Positions 11,880-23,314 of a stretch of 64,000 nucleotides of DNA are shown in pieces. Both the position numbers and the translations under genes were made by a program. Within the stretch, counting starts at the first letter, position 1; each line of letters opens with the position of its first letter. This stretch comes from Nyssa sinensis (taxonomy: Eukaryota; Streptophyta; Magnoliopsida; Cornales; Nyssaceae), in NCBI GenBank assembly GCA_008638375.1, contig CM018048.1, positions 8,582,441-8,646,440 on the forward strand, given 5' to 3'. Under the pieces are notes generated by a model that was not told where the DNA came from, made no database searches, and saw only the letters and a list, made by a program, of their open reading frames with translations.

Positions 11880-12798
11880 AATGTCTTTCAACTATGTTTG
11901 TTTGCCGGTCTAAAAAGGGAATTAGATAAATTAGTCTCGATAATCTTGTGAAGTCGGTGTCACGGGAAAAAAAAAAAAAAGGTTCACTAATAGTATCGAG
12001 AGTAAATAACCTAGAGCATAGATAAAATAATGGAAGGAGAGAGTTAATCCACTCTTGTCCAATTCATAAAACAAACATGGTCTGAGGAGAATTTAAAAAG
12101 GATTGTAATTTTTTATTAAGAAATACTTTTTTATTTTCAATAATGCTATGCTTCTTAATTTTGTATTAATGATATGAAACAGTCATATTAATTATATGTT
12201 TTAAAACATTATCAATGATATAATACTTATATCAGTGTCATTTGAGAGTAAAATTTCTTATACAAATTTAGAAAGTACATCATCACTATTTTTTTTTTTT
12301 TAGTGGGGAAAAATTAAGTGCTCCATGGATTGAGTTGTCCATTTTGAGGATTTAGGGCCCAAGAAAAACAGGAAATTCACCTATTAATGAATCATGCAAT
12401 AATCCTGAAAAAAATGGATCACTTGATCCATTAAATTTTATTTGTTTTTTTACCCACTTTGTTGCAATCTAGCCATTTTATCACAAAAATAAATATCTTG
12501 CTTCCAAATAAATATAACTTTAAGATGTACTGCCTATACACAAACAAATGGTATAGGGGCCCACATCAAGTTCACAACTCAACTTGATCCCACATAAACC
12601 ATATATGATATAATGTTTCTACAAATAAATGATGTGAAAACCAGTAGAATAAACGGTCCAAATTTTAGATTCTTAACACAGAATAAATAATAGGGATCAG
12701 TTATATTATACAACTCGTCTCTGACTTAAAAAGAGTGTAAAGCTCATAATCTCCTTTTTTTTTCCTTCACATTTTGACACCAACTGGAGTTCACAAAG
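11880..12798. promoter_or_regulatory. Upstream region of RLK pseudogene 1
   Basis: No ORF. The last 140 bp match the region upstream of the inverted copy (38950-39060 read on the minus strand), including a GGATCAGT-TATATTATA TATA-like stretch near 12703 and the leader CCAACTGGAGTTCACAAAG just before the ATG. This conserved piece probably holds the old core promoter and 5' UTR. Confidence 0.5.
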
Positions 12799-14316
12799 AT
12801 GCTTCTTAGGCTTGTAAGTTCATATCTTTCCTTCTCTTTTATGTGCTCTCTGTCGGTACCACTGTTACTTCACGTTTCACAAATGAGACGGACCGACAAT
12901 CTTTGGTTGCCATCAAGAATCTATTACAAGAACCTTTCCAGGTGCTTAGCTCATGGAATGATTCTCTTCATTTCTGCAATTGGCATGGAGTTACATGTGG
13001 TCATCGGCACCAAAGAGTGAACATCCTAAATATGTCGTCTCTTAAACTGGTTGGTTCTTTGTCTCCTCACATAGGTAATCTTACCTTCCTGGAAGAGATC
13101 AATATTCAGGATAACAACTTCCATGGCACAATCCCTCAAGAGATTGGCAGATTGTTTCGCATGCAATATCTTCGTTTGGCTAGTAACTCCTTCCAAGGTA
13201 AAATTTCAGTGAATCTGACTTACTGCTCGGAGCTTCAAGTCATTACTGTGAGCAGAAACAATCTTGAAGGGAACATTCCTGTCGAGTTGGGCACTTTGTC
13301 CAAGCTCTATGGACTGAGTCTTTCCAGAAACCATTTCTCTGGAAAAATTCCACCTTCTTTGGGGAACCTCTCCTCTCTTCAAATTCTTGATCTGTCCAGA
13401 AACAATATAGATGGAAGCATTCCTGCTGAGCTTGGATGGCTCTCCAATTTGCATGCCTTTGCATTGTCCTCAAATAAACTGTCCAGTATGGTTCCTAAAC
13501 AACTCTACAACATCTCATCAATCCAAACATTTTCTGTAGCAAACAATCTACTACTAAGCGGGCGTCTTCCATCTACTCTAGGCCTGAATCTTCCAAAACT
13601 CAATTTATTTCTAGTTTCTTTAAACCAATTTTTTGGTTCCATTCCAGCATCAATTGCCAATGCTTCAGGACTTGTTGAACTAGAAATAGGAGATAATGAT
13701 TTTACTGGACCCATACCACTGAATTTGGGAAGCCTTCAAGAACTCCAAGTGTTACATTTTGGTGGTAACCCACTTGGAACTAATAAAGCCAACAACATCT
13801 CTTTCATCTCGACCTTAACCAATTGCACCAATCTAAGAGTACTAAGTTTATCTAGAATTCAAATCAGAGGTGTGCTACCCAATTCCATTGCAAATCTCTC
13901 CACCAAGCTCACATCAGTATGGCTGGATCAGAACTACATATCGGGAAGCATACCGCAAGGAATTGAGAACCTTGTCAGCTTAAGCTACTTTATAGTAGAT
14001 ACAAACATGATCACAGGTAGTATTCCTGATTCCATTGGAAAACTTGCTGAGTTGCAAGAACTCTACATTTTCACAAATAACATCTCAGGAAAAATTCCAG
14101 ACTCCATTGGCAACGTTACTAAATTAAGTATTCTTATTTTGGAAGAAAATATGCTAGAGGGAAGCATACCTGTTTCTTTAGGCAAATGCAGTAAATTGTA
14201 AGGATTGCATCTTGCGCGTAATCACCTCACTGGTACCATACCGGAACAAGTTATCAGTCTTTCTACCCTCTCAATTGGCCTCATCTTGGCTCAAAACTAT
14301 TTAACAGGATCATTAC
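12799..14316 (+). pseudogene. LRR-XII receptor kinase pseudogene 1, 5' half (ectodomain)
   Basis: Encodes the extracellular part of an EFR/Xa21/FLS2-class LRR receptor-like kinase, a plasma-membrane pattern receptor. The ATG at 12799 is chosen because the inverted copy starts identically (MLLR) after the same leader. That frame gives a signal-peptide-like start but shifts one base before the TNETD region; the main frame is open from 12843. Then come the LRRNT_2 cap (WNDSLHFCNWHGVTC), about 13 LRRs with the LxxLxLSxNxxxGxIP pattern, and LRR-XII-type island spacing. A CAA-to-TAA stop lies at 14199-14201, inside an LRR that otherwise continues to 14316, where LTR-like unit C is inserted. Three separate lesions make it a pseudogene. 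Confidence 0.9.
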
Positions 14317-17085
14317 TGTCACACCCTGAATTCCAGCGAACCCGAGGCGCGAGTAACGAGACAAAAGGGAAATAAAATAATAAAGACATAAAAGACAATT
14401 AGGGACAATCACATACATTCCATACACTGTTCTGATACATTGCATAGGGTCTGGTCTATTAATTCACAGCATACAAATAACAGGAAATAGTCTAGGGCTT
14501 ATGCCCTTGTACAATATTAAGTACGCCCCACGGGTCAAATACAAATCCACAATCAAAACATCTCTATGTCTCGCACAGCTGGAGTGTCATCTGAAATGGT
14601 GTCCCACGAATGGGTCAGCTCAACTGCTGGTACAATATAATGCTAATGCAAGAAACAAAATTTAGGGCGTGGCATGTGCAAATGTACAGTTATATCTATA
14701 TGGCATTCAATGTCATTAAGGTAGTATATGAATAATGTGCAGTATATGAGCAGTATGCATGACGTACCCATGCAACTCCATGCCCACCCATGTCTCGCTT
14801 TACGGACCTTCCTCGATGGCCTGCAAGTACCATGTATGTCTCGCTTCACGGTCCGGAACCCGTCAGGCATGCGAGTACCTAATGGCTGATTTTGGGTTTT
14901 TCACCATAGGATCTGCACCCTCATAATGCACAGCACCACGTGCTCAACTCACACCATATCCAAGGAATCACACTATGCCAATATGCTCGGATTCTATCAT
15001 GCCATAATGCAATCTCAACAAGGCATCACATCCATACATGAAGCATGCTTTAAATCACCTATCTCATAATCTCAACGATTCTCAAATAATATAATCCACA
15101 CATTACACTAACACATGTGATATACACATAGTCACGACCCGAAACCCACCCTATGCGGATTTCGTATTGCGGGGCTGACCCGAAGGCCGTCCCTACTTTT
15201 TCCTTTTTATTCATTCCTGTATCATAGTACTAGTATGCAATGTACTAGAAATTTTAAACAATGTATAGCGAAAGCCTTTATCAATTACAGTAATCCAGCG
15301 GAAGTCTTTTTAAATACATGACATAGTTCAACATAATTCAAAATGAGAACTAAAACGTAACCAGCACCCGGGGGTGGTGAATACATGGGAGAACTAACAT
15401 AGACTGATACAATACTCCAAATTGTCCCCCTACGCTCTCAGACTCCTACTGGGGTCTCGCAGCGTCATCACCTGAAATGGGGGTAAATGGGGGGGTGAGC
15501 TACAAAGCCCAGTAAGTAAAACAGATCTCCAACACTGGTATCGATGATCAATGTGAATCCATGAATAAGATAATGATAGCCAATCATAAAGAAGGAGATG
15601 CTGTGATAGCCAATGAACATAATTGCCACGAGGGCCAATGGAATAATTGCCACGATATACAATGAAAATATATCAACAATGAAGTACTGCCACAATGAAC
15701 CGATCACAATCAAATCAATCAATGTAAGTCTTTCAAGACTTAAAGAATTATAAGGAATAATGCCATTCAACCATCAAGTTCTGTCAATCATAAGAGATGC
15801 CTTTATTCTGTAACATGCCAGTGATTTTGCAATGCAATGCCAGTGAATATGCAATGCAATGATAGTGAATATGCCAATCAATTGCCGGTGGAGAGCCTTC
15901 GAGGATTTCATTCCTGCCACCTGTCCATTCAATGCAATGCCAGTGAAAATGCAATGAGATGCCAATGATCATGCCAGTCAATTTGCCCGTGGAGAGCCTT
16001 TGAGGAATTCATTCCTGCCACCTGTCCATTCATGGACTTGACCCTTAGGTCTCCAGTCAATACAGAAGCATCGGATGGATATTGCAACTGAGCACAAATC
16101 CGGTATTAATAACATATTATGAGCATTCGTGATTCCATAGAAGTATGAAATGGAATATCATAAATTCAGTGAAAACATAACTGTACGCCTTTCAAGGCAT
16201 GATTCAACATGATAACAATGATGCAACAGTCAATCAATGTCCACATGATAGAACAATATCACTTTGTGGATAGTAATAACATGAGTTGCTTTCAAGCACA
16301 ATGAAACATGATAACAATGATACATCAGTCAATCAAATGTCCACAAGATAGAAAATATCGAACTGTGGAACACAAGGATATGAATACATTTAAGAGTACA
16401 AGTTTGGCAGTATAAGAATAAACTTGGCTTGTGGAAACACCACATGTAAGAGAGAATGATCCACTTACATTTATCGTGATTCTATCTCAGAAATCCGTGA
16501 GTGTACCCTTGCCTTTGGAGCTTCCTATATATCAGTGAATACGTTTCAGAATAATTGCTTTTCATAAAATTTTATGCTTTTCCATCATAAGTATTTCAAA
16601 TACTAATTTAAACTTTACCATTGAGTCCGGAACACCGAAGAAAGTCAGTTTAGGCTTTTGCGGAATTCCATTTGGACTTTTGTACTAAAAAGGGTAAAAT
16701 AGTCATTTTGCACTTTTGCGGTATTTTATCCTTCGGGGTTCCGTCTCATAAAACGGACCCCATCATTGGACTCAGAACGTCCGAGATAATAAGTTTTGAC
16801 TATTCATTTGCCTTGATTGGACTTCGTTTGACCTTTTTAGGGGAAAGGGCAATTTGGTCATTTTTGACATATTCGAGGGTCTCAAATTTTTCGGGACCTC
16901 ATCTCATGTTGAGGACCTCACCGATGGACTCAGAAGGTACGAAATAGTAGGAATACATATATAACTTGTCGTATTTGGACAACGGGCCATTTTGAAGTAT
17001 TTAATTTAATTAATTCATTTAATTAAATTAATTACCTAATTAAGTATAAGATATATATTATTTTAGTTATAATATGAACAGGTTG

Positions 17086-17155
17086 AATAGGATGGCACGC
17101 TGGCCAGCGTGCCATCTCCCTCCCCATATATACCGGGTTCGATTCCCACCAGGTG
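17086..17155 (+). other. tRNA-like module (i) with 26-bp perfect palindrome
   Basis: A-box-like TGGCACGCTGG at 17093 and a perfect B-box GGTTCGATTCC at 17136-17146 are 44 bp apart by the tRNA numbering. Bases 17091-17116 form a perfect palindrome with 13-base arms (GATGGCACGCTGG), covering the A box. A run of T follows at 17165-17171, which could stop Pol III. Confidence 0.5.
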
Positions 17156-17229
17156 CGTTGCACCTTTTTAATTTTCTGTTTTATATTATATGTATTATAT
17201 ATATATTCGGTCGTAGTTAGGTCACATGT

Positions 17230-17302
17230 GTGCGCATGGCCGAGTGGATAAAACACGCGTGGGTGCGTGGGGGTCAGGGGTTCGATACCCCGTAGCAACA
17301 AT
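17230..17302 (+). other. tRNA-like module (ii), best preserved
   Basis: A box TGGCCGAGTGG begins at 17237 and B box GGTTCGATACC covers 17279-17289, with 43 bp between starts. A T-arm (GGGG-TTCGATA-CCCC) and an anticodon-like stem (CACGC/GCGTG around GTGGGT) can fold. The acceptor stem is mostly unpaired and there is no clean 3' end. It therefore looks like a tRNA-derived sequence, possibly tRNA-Pro-like from the GGGTGCG region, rather than a working tRNA gene. Confidence 0.5.
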
Positions 17303-20300
17303 CTTCTTCTTTTTCTCTTAATTTTCAAACACAGTTTATATAAAACCTCATACGCCCCTAAACGGCGTCGTCTCATTTACTCGGTGGCAAGCCCAGAGGC
17401 TGCCACCTGTCCCGAGTCCACCCACCGTTTAAAACGGTTCACGAGTCGACTCGGTCGTCTTCCCCACCGTTCTACACACTGTAGCCCTAAATTGCAGAAT
17501 TTTTCTTTTTCTATTTCGTGATGTTTCAAGAATTATTTTCAATCTGTTTCGATCCCAATCAGTTCCTAATCATCATACCCTCACGTTGGCATTATTTTGA
17601 TACTCCAAAATCAACCCAATCGTTCGGTCTAAGCTTGAATAACCGAACCTGTAATTCCATAGAAAACCCTTGTTTCTTCACTATTTTGGATGGGGTTTGG
17701 TTCTATGAAGTCCCCACAGCAAGGGCTTCGATCCTCCATCCTCTAATCGTGGTTTGGGGGTCTAGTTTAAAGGTTGGGTTTTTGGGCCGAGAAGAATAGC
17801 CTCGGTTTTGAGGGCTTAGACCTAGGTTTCTAGGTCGCGGGTGGTAGTTTTCTAGGTCCTGCCATGGTCTATTTCATGTATTGACCACTAAAAATCCATG
17901 TGGTTGAGGTCGGATCAAACCTGCAACTTTAAGCTCCATTAATGGCGGTTTGCTTACAGGTTGGTGGTTTGGGCAATTTTGTTGGTCCAAAAGGTTCATG
18001 ACTAATCCAGTTTTTATTGTCTAACTATTGTACATGCATCAATAGTCCTAAAGCAATAAAACAATAGCCAAAAATTCAAGAGAAATCTTTCCAAAAGTTT
18101 TGAAGAACTTACCTTCGAACAGTGACTCCCTCACTGGTTGTGCTCAACAGAAATTCAACAGTTAGTTTTTGATCCTCCCCCGTGCACTCCCAGTCCTTAG
18201 CCTCTGCAATGGATTCTCACAATTCAAGCTTTCTCTCTCTAACTCACTCTCTCTCTCTAAAATCTTCAGAATCCTCTTTACTCTCTTCTTCTTTCTTTGG
18301 TTTCTATTGTAAGTAGGAAGCATGGTTTGTATGCTTGGCTATTTAAAGAGAGGGTGACCTATTTCTCTCTCTCTTCCACTCTTTCTCTCTCTACTTTCTC
18401 TCTCTACTAATTCTGCCAACACCTTCCGATGGCCCCTTCTTTCCCTGATTTAGGGCTGGTGTTTCCTCCACCAATTCTACTTTGCATTTGTTTGATTGAA
18501 AGAATGAGCACTTATGTATATAATATATATATTTCACATTATGTATATATATAATACACACTTTACACACACACACCTCACATGCACTTGCACTTGCACT
18601 TGATGTTTTCCACTTGCATATTTTCTTTTATTTTTTTATTATTATATACACATGGATATCTATATATATATATACATATATATATATTATATTATATGTA
18701 TAATTCATAATTATACATATTTATACGTAGTTATACGCGTATATGTTTAAACTTTGGGCATGCATGAAAATACGTGCGGCATGCTTTACGATGCAATATT
18801 CCGGGGTGCTCGGGTGTTATGTCCCGGCACCTGTTATACATTTCGATCATTTTCCCTTTTCATTTCCATGAAATACCGTGATATACATTTCTTTCCGTTG
18901 GAGTTACACAGTTCAACCGACTTACCTCGGTTTACGTGATGTATCTCGGGTCGGGATATTACAACATTCATCACCCAACTTTCAGAAAGATATCATGAAA
19001 CACATAGCCATGTGAACAATCAAGCAAACAGGTGAATCATCAAGTCAACATGGCAATTATTCCTAAACTTAATTCTATTTCTTACTTAGCACAATATATC
19101 GTACCTAATGGGTCAATCTCAACTCAAGAAGATGTACTCGGTGTGTAGAGGAACTAGTGGTAGAATGCAGAAGGTTAGGTCACCTTCTCCTTGCCCTTCT
19201 GTGTCCCTAAAATAATAAAATGTAACTCAGTTCGTTTGTTACTTGAATCATGCTATTCATCAAATTTGATGTCCTTATTTTATAAGTTTCTATTTTTCCA
19301 AATTAAACTTTACTATTGAGTCTGGAACGTCGAAGAAAATATGTTTAGGCTTTCGTGAAATTCAATTCGGACATCCGAGCTAAAAAGGGCAAAACAGTCA
19401 TTTTATACTTTTTACTGGTCCTTACATCCTGAGACCTCTTTTCACAAATAAGACTCCACGTTTGAGTCCGGAATGCTCGAAATAATAAAGTTTCACTATT
19501 TGTTTACTTAATTCGGAGTTCGTTTGATTGTGCTTCAATTCAGTGGCATTTTGGTAATTTTCAATGTTATTACGGGTCTTATATTTTTTGGGACCCCATC
19601 TCGTAAAACGGACCTCATCATTGGTTTCAGAATGGTCGAGATAGTCAAAATACACTAATGACTTGTCTCATTTGTACTCCGGATTATTTTGTGACATTTA
19701 AATAATTTAATTAATTAATTAATTTAATTAATATTTTATTCTGGTGGATCAGTTCATAATTTCTCAAAAGTCTAGGGGTCAAAGTGAAATTTTTGAAAGT
19801 TCTGGGGTCAAATTTAATTTTCAAAAAGTCCAGGGTTAATTTGTAATTTTTCAATTCTCCTATTCCCAATTCGGTTAGCCAAACAGTGGCTAATCCAAAA
19901 CAGGGATAGGACATCCCTGTTTCCAATTAAATTTAAATTTCTAATTTTATAACACTGTAGCTAAACAGCCCCTAACCTATTTTTAATTTAAAACATAAGG
20001 CCGGCACGTGGCAGGGGTGGGTCGGCCTTGGCCCAACCTGAACCCGGACCCGGACCCGGACCCGACCCGGAACAGTGCCCCTTCTCCCCCGATTTTTCGG
20101 TAGGGTTCCGGCGAGTCTCCGGTCACCTTCTCCGGCGACGTCGCCAGAAATTACAAATTTCCAGTTTTCAAACCTTGTTTTCTTGGCGTTTTTGAAACCT
20201 TTTTTAATTCCAAATCATCCCAAAGTGTTTTTAAAACATTTTTAGACCAGTTTTGAGCCTCCCAAATCAACGAAATAGCCCTATTCTACTTGGTACCAGT

Positions 20301-20634
20301 CTTCTGGACAACTGGTAAGCCTTTATTTTCATGGCCTTTGAACCACTATTTCCTTCTCATTCTAATCCCAAAGACTTCCTGTGTTCCAGAGGAACACTTC
20401 CTCATGATCTTATCAAATTTTCATACACAAAAATCCTTAAAACCAGATTATTGTTTTTGACCTGTAAACCCCATTTTCCCCTTCACTTCTCAACCATTTT
20501 GGTTGATTCTTTTTGCAGAAAGTTCCATTTTTCATACACTATAAGTTCTAGGAATTTAAATCAAACAATACGCGCAGAAATGGAAAACCAAGGTTGAGCC
20601 ACTTACCCAGTTTTCTGGTTCCCTCCTGGTGCTG

Positions 20635-20637
<3 letters not shown>

Positions 20638-20688
<51 letters not shown>
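20638..20688 (+). repeat. (CT)n microsatellite in unit C
   Basis: A perfect dinucleotide run of about 25 repeats in the CT-rich part of the LTR-like unit. Open frames across it on both strands (Leu-Ser or Arg-Glu runs) are artefacts. Confidence 0.95.
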
Positions 20689-20690
<2 letters not shown>

Positions 20691-20999
20691 TCCTGCTTCC
20701 ACTTCTGGATCTCCCCCCAATGCTCACGATCCTCCCAAATCAATTTCTTCCCTTGGCCTTTCTCTCCTTGTTTCCTTTCAAAATCCAACCCACCCATATG
20801 CTTTCCCTTCACTTTCTCTCTATATTTCTCTCTCTTTCTCTCTCTCTCTAAATCTCATGACTGGTCTGCCCTTCTCTCAACTCCCACCACACACATATAC
20901 ATACAGACCACATAGCAAACCCATTCCCCCACTCCATCAGACACCTACCCCACTTACTCACCATCCCCCATGCCCCTTTGAGTGATCTTCACTCCACCT

Positions 21000-21081
21000 G
21001 CACACACCCACTCCCTGTGCACTGCACACACACACCCACTCGGCACACACTCTACTACCATGCCCAGTGCACTCACTGTTA

Positions 21082-21118
<37 letters not shown>

Positions 21119-21262
21119 GTACACCCATGTGCACACACTCACAACAGATATATATGTATATATATATATATACGTGCATATACATAATTATACACATATA
21201 CACATCTCATATTTTTTACAATAATAATAATAATAATAACAATAATAATAACCCAAAAATTT
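21000..21262 (+). repeat. CA/TA-rich tract and (AAT)n near the 3' end of unit C
   Basis: CA repeats at 21000-21060, TA repeats at 21080-21180 and an AAT run at 21220-21250, just before the element's 3' end. Units A (3210-3450) and D (26250-26300) have the same type of sequence at the same relative place. Confidence 0.85.
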
Positions 21263-21298
21263 TTTTATATATATAAAAAAATTTTTGAGGTTATTACA

Positions 21299-23044
21299 AT
21301 TACCATCACAAGTGGGTAACCTGAAAGGTCTTGTGACACTGGATATTTCAGAAAACAAACTACCCGGTGAAATTCCAAGCGCTCTTGGTGATTGTCTGAT
21401 GTTGGATTCCCTTCACATGGAAGGTAACTTTTTTGAAGGAACAGTTCCTTTATCTTTGAGAAACTTAAAAAGCATTCAAGTCATGGATCTTTCTTGCAAT
21501 AATTTGTCCAGACAGATTCCAAAGCTTCTCGGAAAGCTAAGGCTACTTGAGGATTTTAATCTTTCCTATAATATGTTTGAGGGTGAAGTGCCAAATGAAG
21601 GGGTCTTTTCGAACATCAGTAGATTTTCAATTTTGGGAAATAAAAATCTGTGTAGAGGAATTAAGCAATTAAACTTGCCTGTATGCCCCTCAAAAGTCTC
21701 AAGGAAACAAAGAAAGCTTTTTGCTCGGACAGTAATAATTTCTGTGACCACTGTTGCTCTTTTCATTGTTTTGGTACTAGTATGTGCTTGTGCAATTTAT
21801 CAAAAAAGGTCGAAACAACAACCCTCTACGGCCACCATAGAGGAAGACCAAATTCCAAAAGTTTCTTATGCTGAACTTTTTCAATCTACCAATGGATTTT
21901 CTTCAGAAAAACTGATTGGCGAGGGAAGATATGGCTCTGTTTATAGAGGATTTCTCAGTGCCAGTGAACAAATTGTTGCTGTAAAGGTACTAAAACTTGA
22001 ACAACATGGAGCTAACAAGAGTTTCTTGGCAGAATGTGAAGCATTGAGGAACCTCTGTCACCAGAATCTCGTCAAGATCATCAACTCTTGCTCAAGCATA
22101 GATTTTAAAGCCAATGATTTCAAAGCTTTGGTCTTTGAGTTCCTGTCAAATGGGAGTTTAGAGAGCTGGTTACATCCAAGTTCGTTTGAGCAGCATGACA
22201 CAAAGAACTTGAACTTGACCCAAAGGATAAACGTTGCAATTGATGTGGCATCTGCATTGGAATATCTACATCATCATTGGGGAACACCGGTCACCCATTG
22301 TGATCTAAAGCCAAGCAACATTCTTCTTGATGATGAACTCTGTGCCCATGTAAGTGATTTTGGCCTAGCAAAGTTTCTTTTGACCACCACAAGCAAATTA
22401 GATCATGCACAAAGCAGTTCAGTTGGGATTAGAGGAACAGTTGGGTATGTTGCTCCAGGTAATTATCATCTGTAACTATTTAACTTATTTTGAGCTTCAA
22501 CTTAATGATGCTTGAGATGACAATTCTTACATTACCAGGTTGAGCATTCAACTTCGTCTAACGTTAAAATCAAGTCATTTCATTTTCATATGGTCTGAAA
22601 AAATTCGGGAATAAAATTAAAAGATTGGAAATGTTGGAAGAAATTTATTAACTTCGATTTTTTTAAATTGCAAAATGTGGTATGGGAGGAGATGTATCAA
22701 CAGACGGTGATGTGTACAGCTATGGATTCCTCTTACTAGAGATGTTTACTGGAAAAAAACCTACTGATAGCATGTTTACAGACAATTTGAATCTCAAGAA
22801 CTATGTCAAGATGGTTCTTCCAGAAAAAGTGATAGACATTATTGATCCACAAATCATATTGGAAGACAGAGATGAGTCACATATGACCAGCCAAAGAAGC
22901 CAACGCAACACAGTCAGAATGGATGAATGCTTGGCGTCAATCCTTCGAATTGGAGTGTTATGTTCTGCTAAAATGCCGAGAGAACGAATGGGTATTAAAG
23001 ATGTTCTTGTAGAACTGCATTCAGCTAGAAATATGCTTCTTTAA
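21299..23044 (+). pseudogene. LRR-XII receptor kinase pseudogene 1, 3' half (TM + kinase)
   Basis: The reading frame resumes exactly where it stopped at 14316 once unit C and one ATTAC are removed. Exon 1 (to 22458) encodes the last LRRs, a Cys pair (NLCRGIKQLNLPVC), a transmembrane helix (IISVTTVALFIVLVLVCAC) and most of a kinase: glycine loop GEGRYGSVYRG, VAVKVL lysine, HCDLKPSNILLD and DFGLAKF. Cys replaces Arg before the catalytic Asp, the non-RD type typical of LRR-XII immune receptors. The phase-1 intron (22459-22673) has a good GT donor, but its acceptor reads AA instead of AG at 22672-22673. Exon 2 (22674-23044) encodes the kinase C-lobe; PEY has become PEC. Family members are about 1,000-1,030 aa, as this would be. 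Confidence 0.93.
22459..22673 (+). other. Intron of RLK pseudogene 1 with mutated acceptor
   Basis: The 215-bp intron lies in the conserved LRR-XII position after GYVAP. The donor CCAG/GTAATT is intact. The expected acceptor TTGCAG reads TTGCAA. Correct splicing here would be lost. Confidence 0.75.
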
Positions 23045-23314
23045 GTTGAGAGGGTAGGAGAAGAGAGGGAGAGGGTGACAAGGAGTAATTCTTAGTTGTA
23101 TCCATAGCTCATCATGTAATATTTGAAATAATGTATATAAGCTTTGATAATCACATCTTGTGCATGTTTGCACTGTTTATGTATTGATCTCCACCGAAAG
23201 CATACAAAATGAGATCAATCAGATACCACATTACAATTGTATTCAAACTTATCTTGTGAAGAAATGTTTTTTGATTGTGGCTCCATATTTAGAATGCCTA
23301 GAGGACAATGTTAG
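23045..23314 (+). other. 3' flank of RLK pseudogene 1
   Basis: Likely old 3' UTR: AT-rich, with AATAATGTATATAAGC near 23130 that could serve for polyadenylation. Bases 23310-23314 (GTTAG) are the left target copy of unit D. Confidence 0.4.

Larger units (their letters stand above)
15138..18964 (+). mobile_element. Related LTR-like unit nested in unit C
   Basis: Comparison with unit A (1066-1130) shows foreign sequence between ACACATAGTCACGACCC and ATTCATCACCCAACTTTC. The insert opens GTCACGACCCGAAACCC and closes CGGGTCGGGATATTACA. It repeats the family's order: spacer block (16590-17010), tRNA-like modules (17090-17300), CT-rich tract (18220-18420) and CA/TA tract (18540-18740). Two local tandem pairs of about 105 bp lie at 15800-16030 and 16190-16360. 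Its ends are certain only to about 10 bp, and no exact target duplication is visible. No ORF has a recognisable domain. Confidence 0.65.
14317..21298 (+). mobile_element. Long LTR-like unit C inside RLK pseudogene 1, itself interrupted
   Basis: It starts TGTCACACCCTGAATTCC at 14317 and ends GGTTATTACA at 21298. The 5-bp target duplication ATTAC is exact (14312-14316 and 21299-21303), and the inverted RLK copy preserves the empty site (CATTACCATCACAAG near 37575, minus). Total length is 6,982 bp. Without the nested insert it is about 3.15 kb, close to units A and D. The conserved block at 14600-14700 and the spacer block at 19310-19760 match unit A; the CT tract (20638-20688) and CA/TA tract (21000-21200) occupy the usual 3' position. 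No internal retrotransposon region is present, so it is probably a solo LTR. Confidence 0.88.

Noticed and set aside
17230..17302. Functional tRNA gene
   Set aside because: A and B boxes and the T-arm are good, but the acceptor stem does not pair and it lies inside an LTR-like unit. Reported as tRNA-like only.
20594..20985. Ser/Leu-rich frames on + and Arg/Glu-rich frame on -
   Set aside because: Products of the (CT)n microsatellite in unit C.
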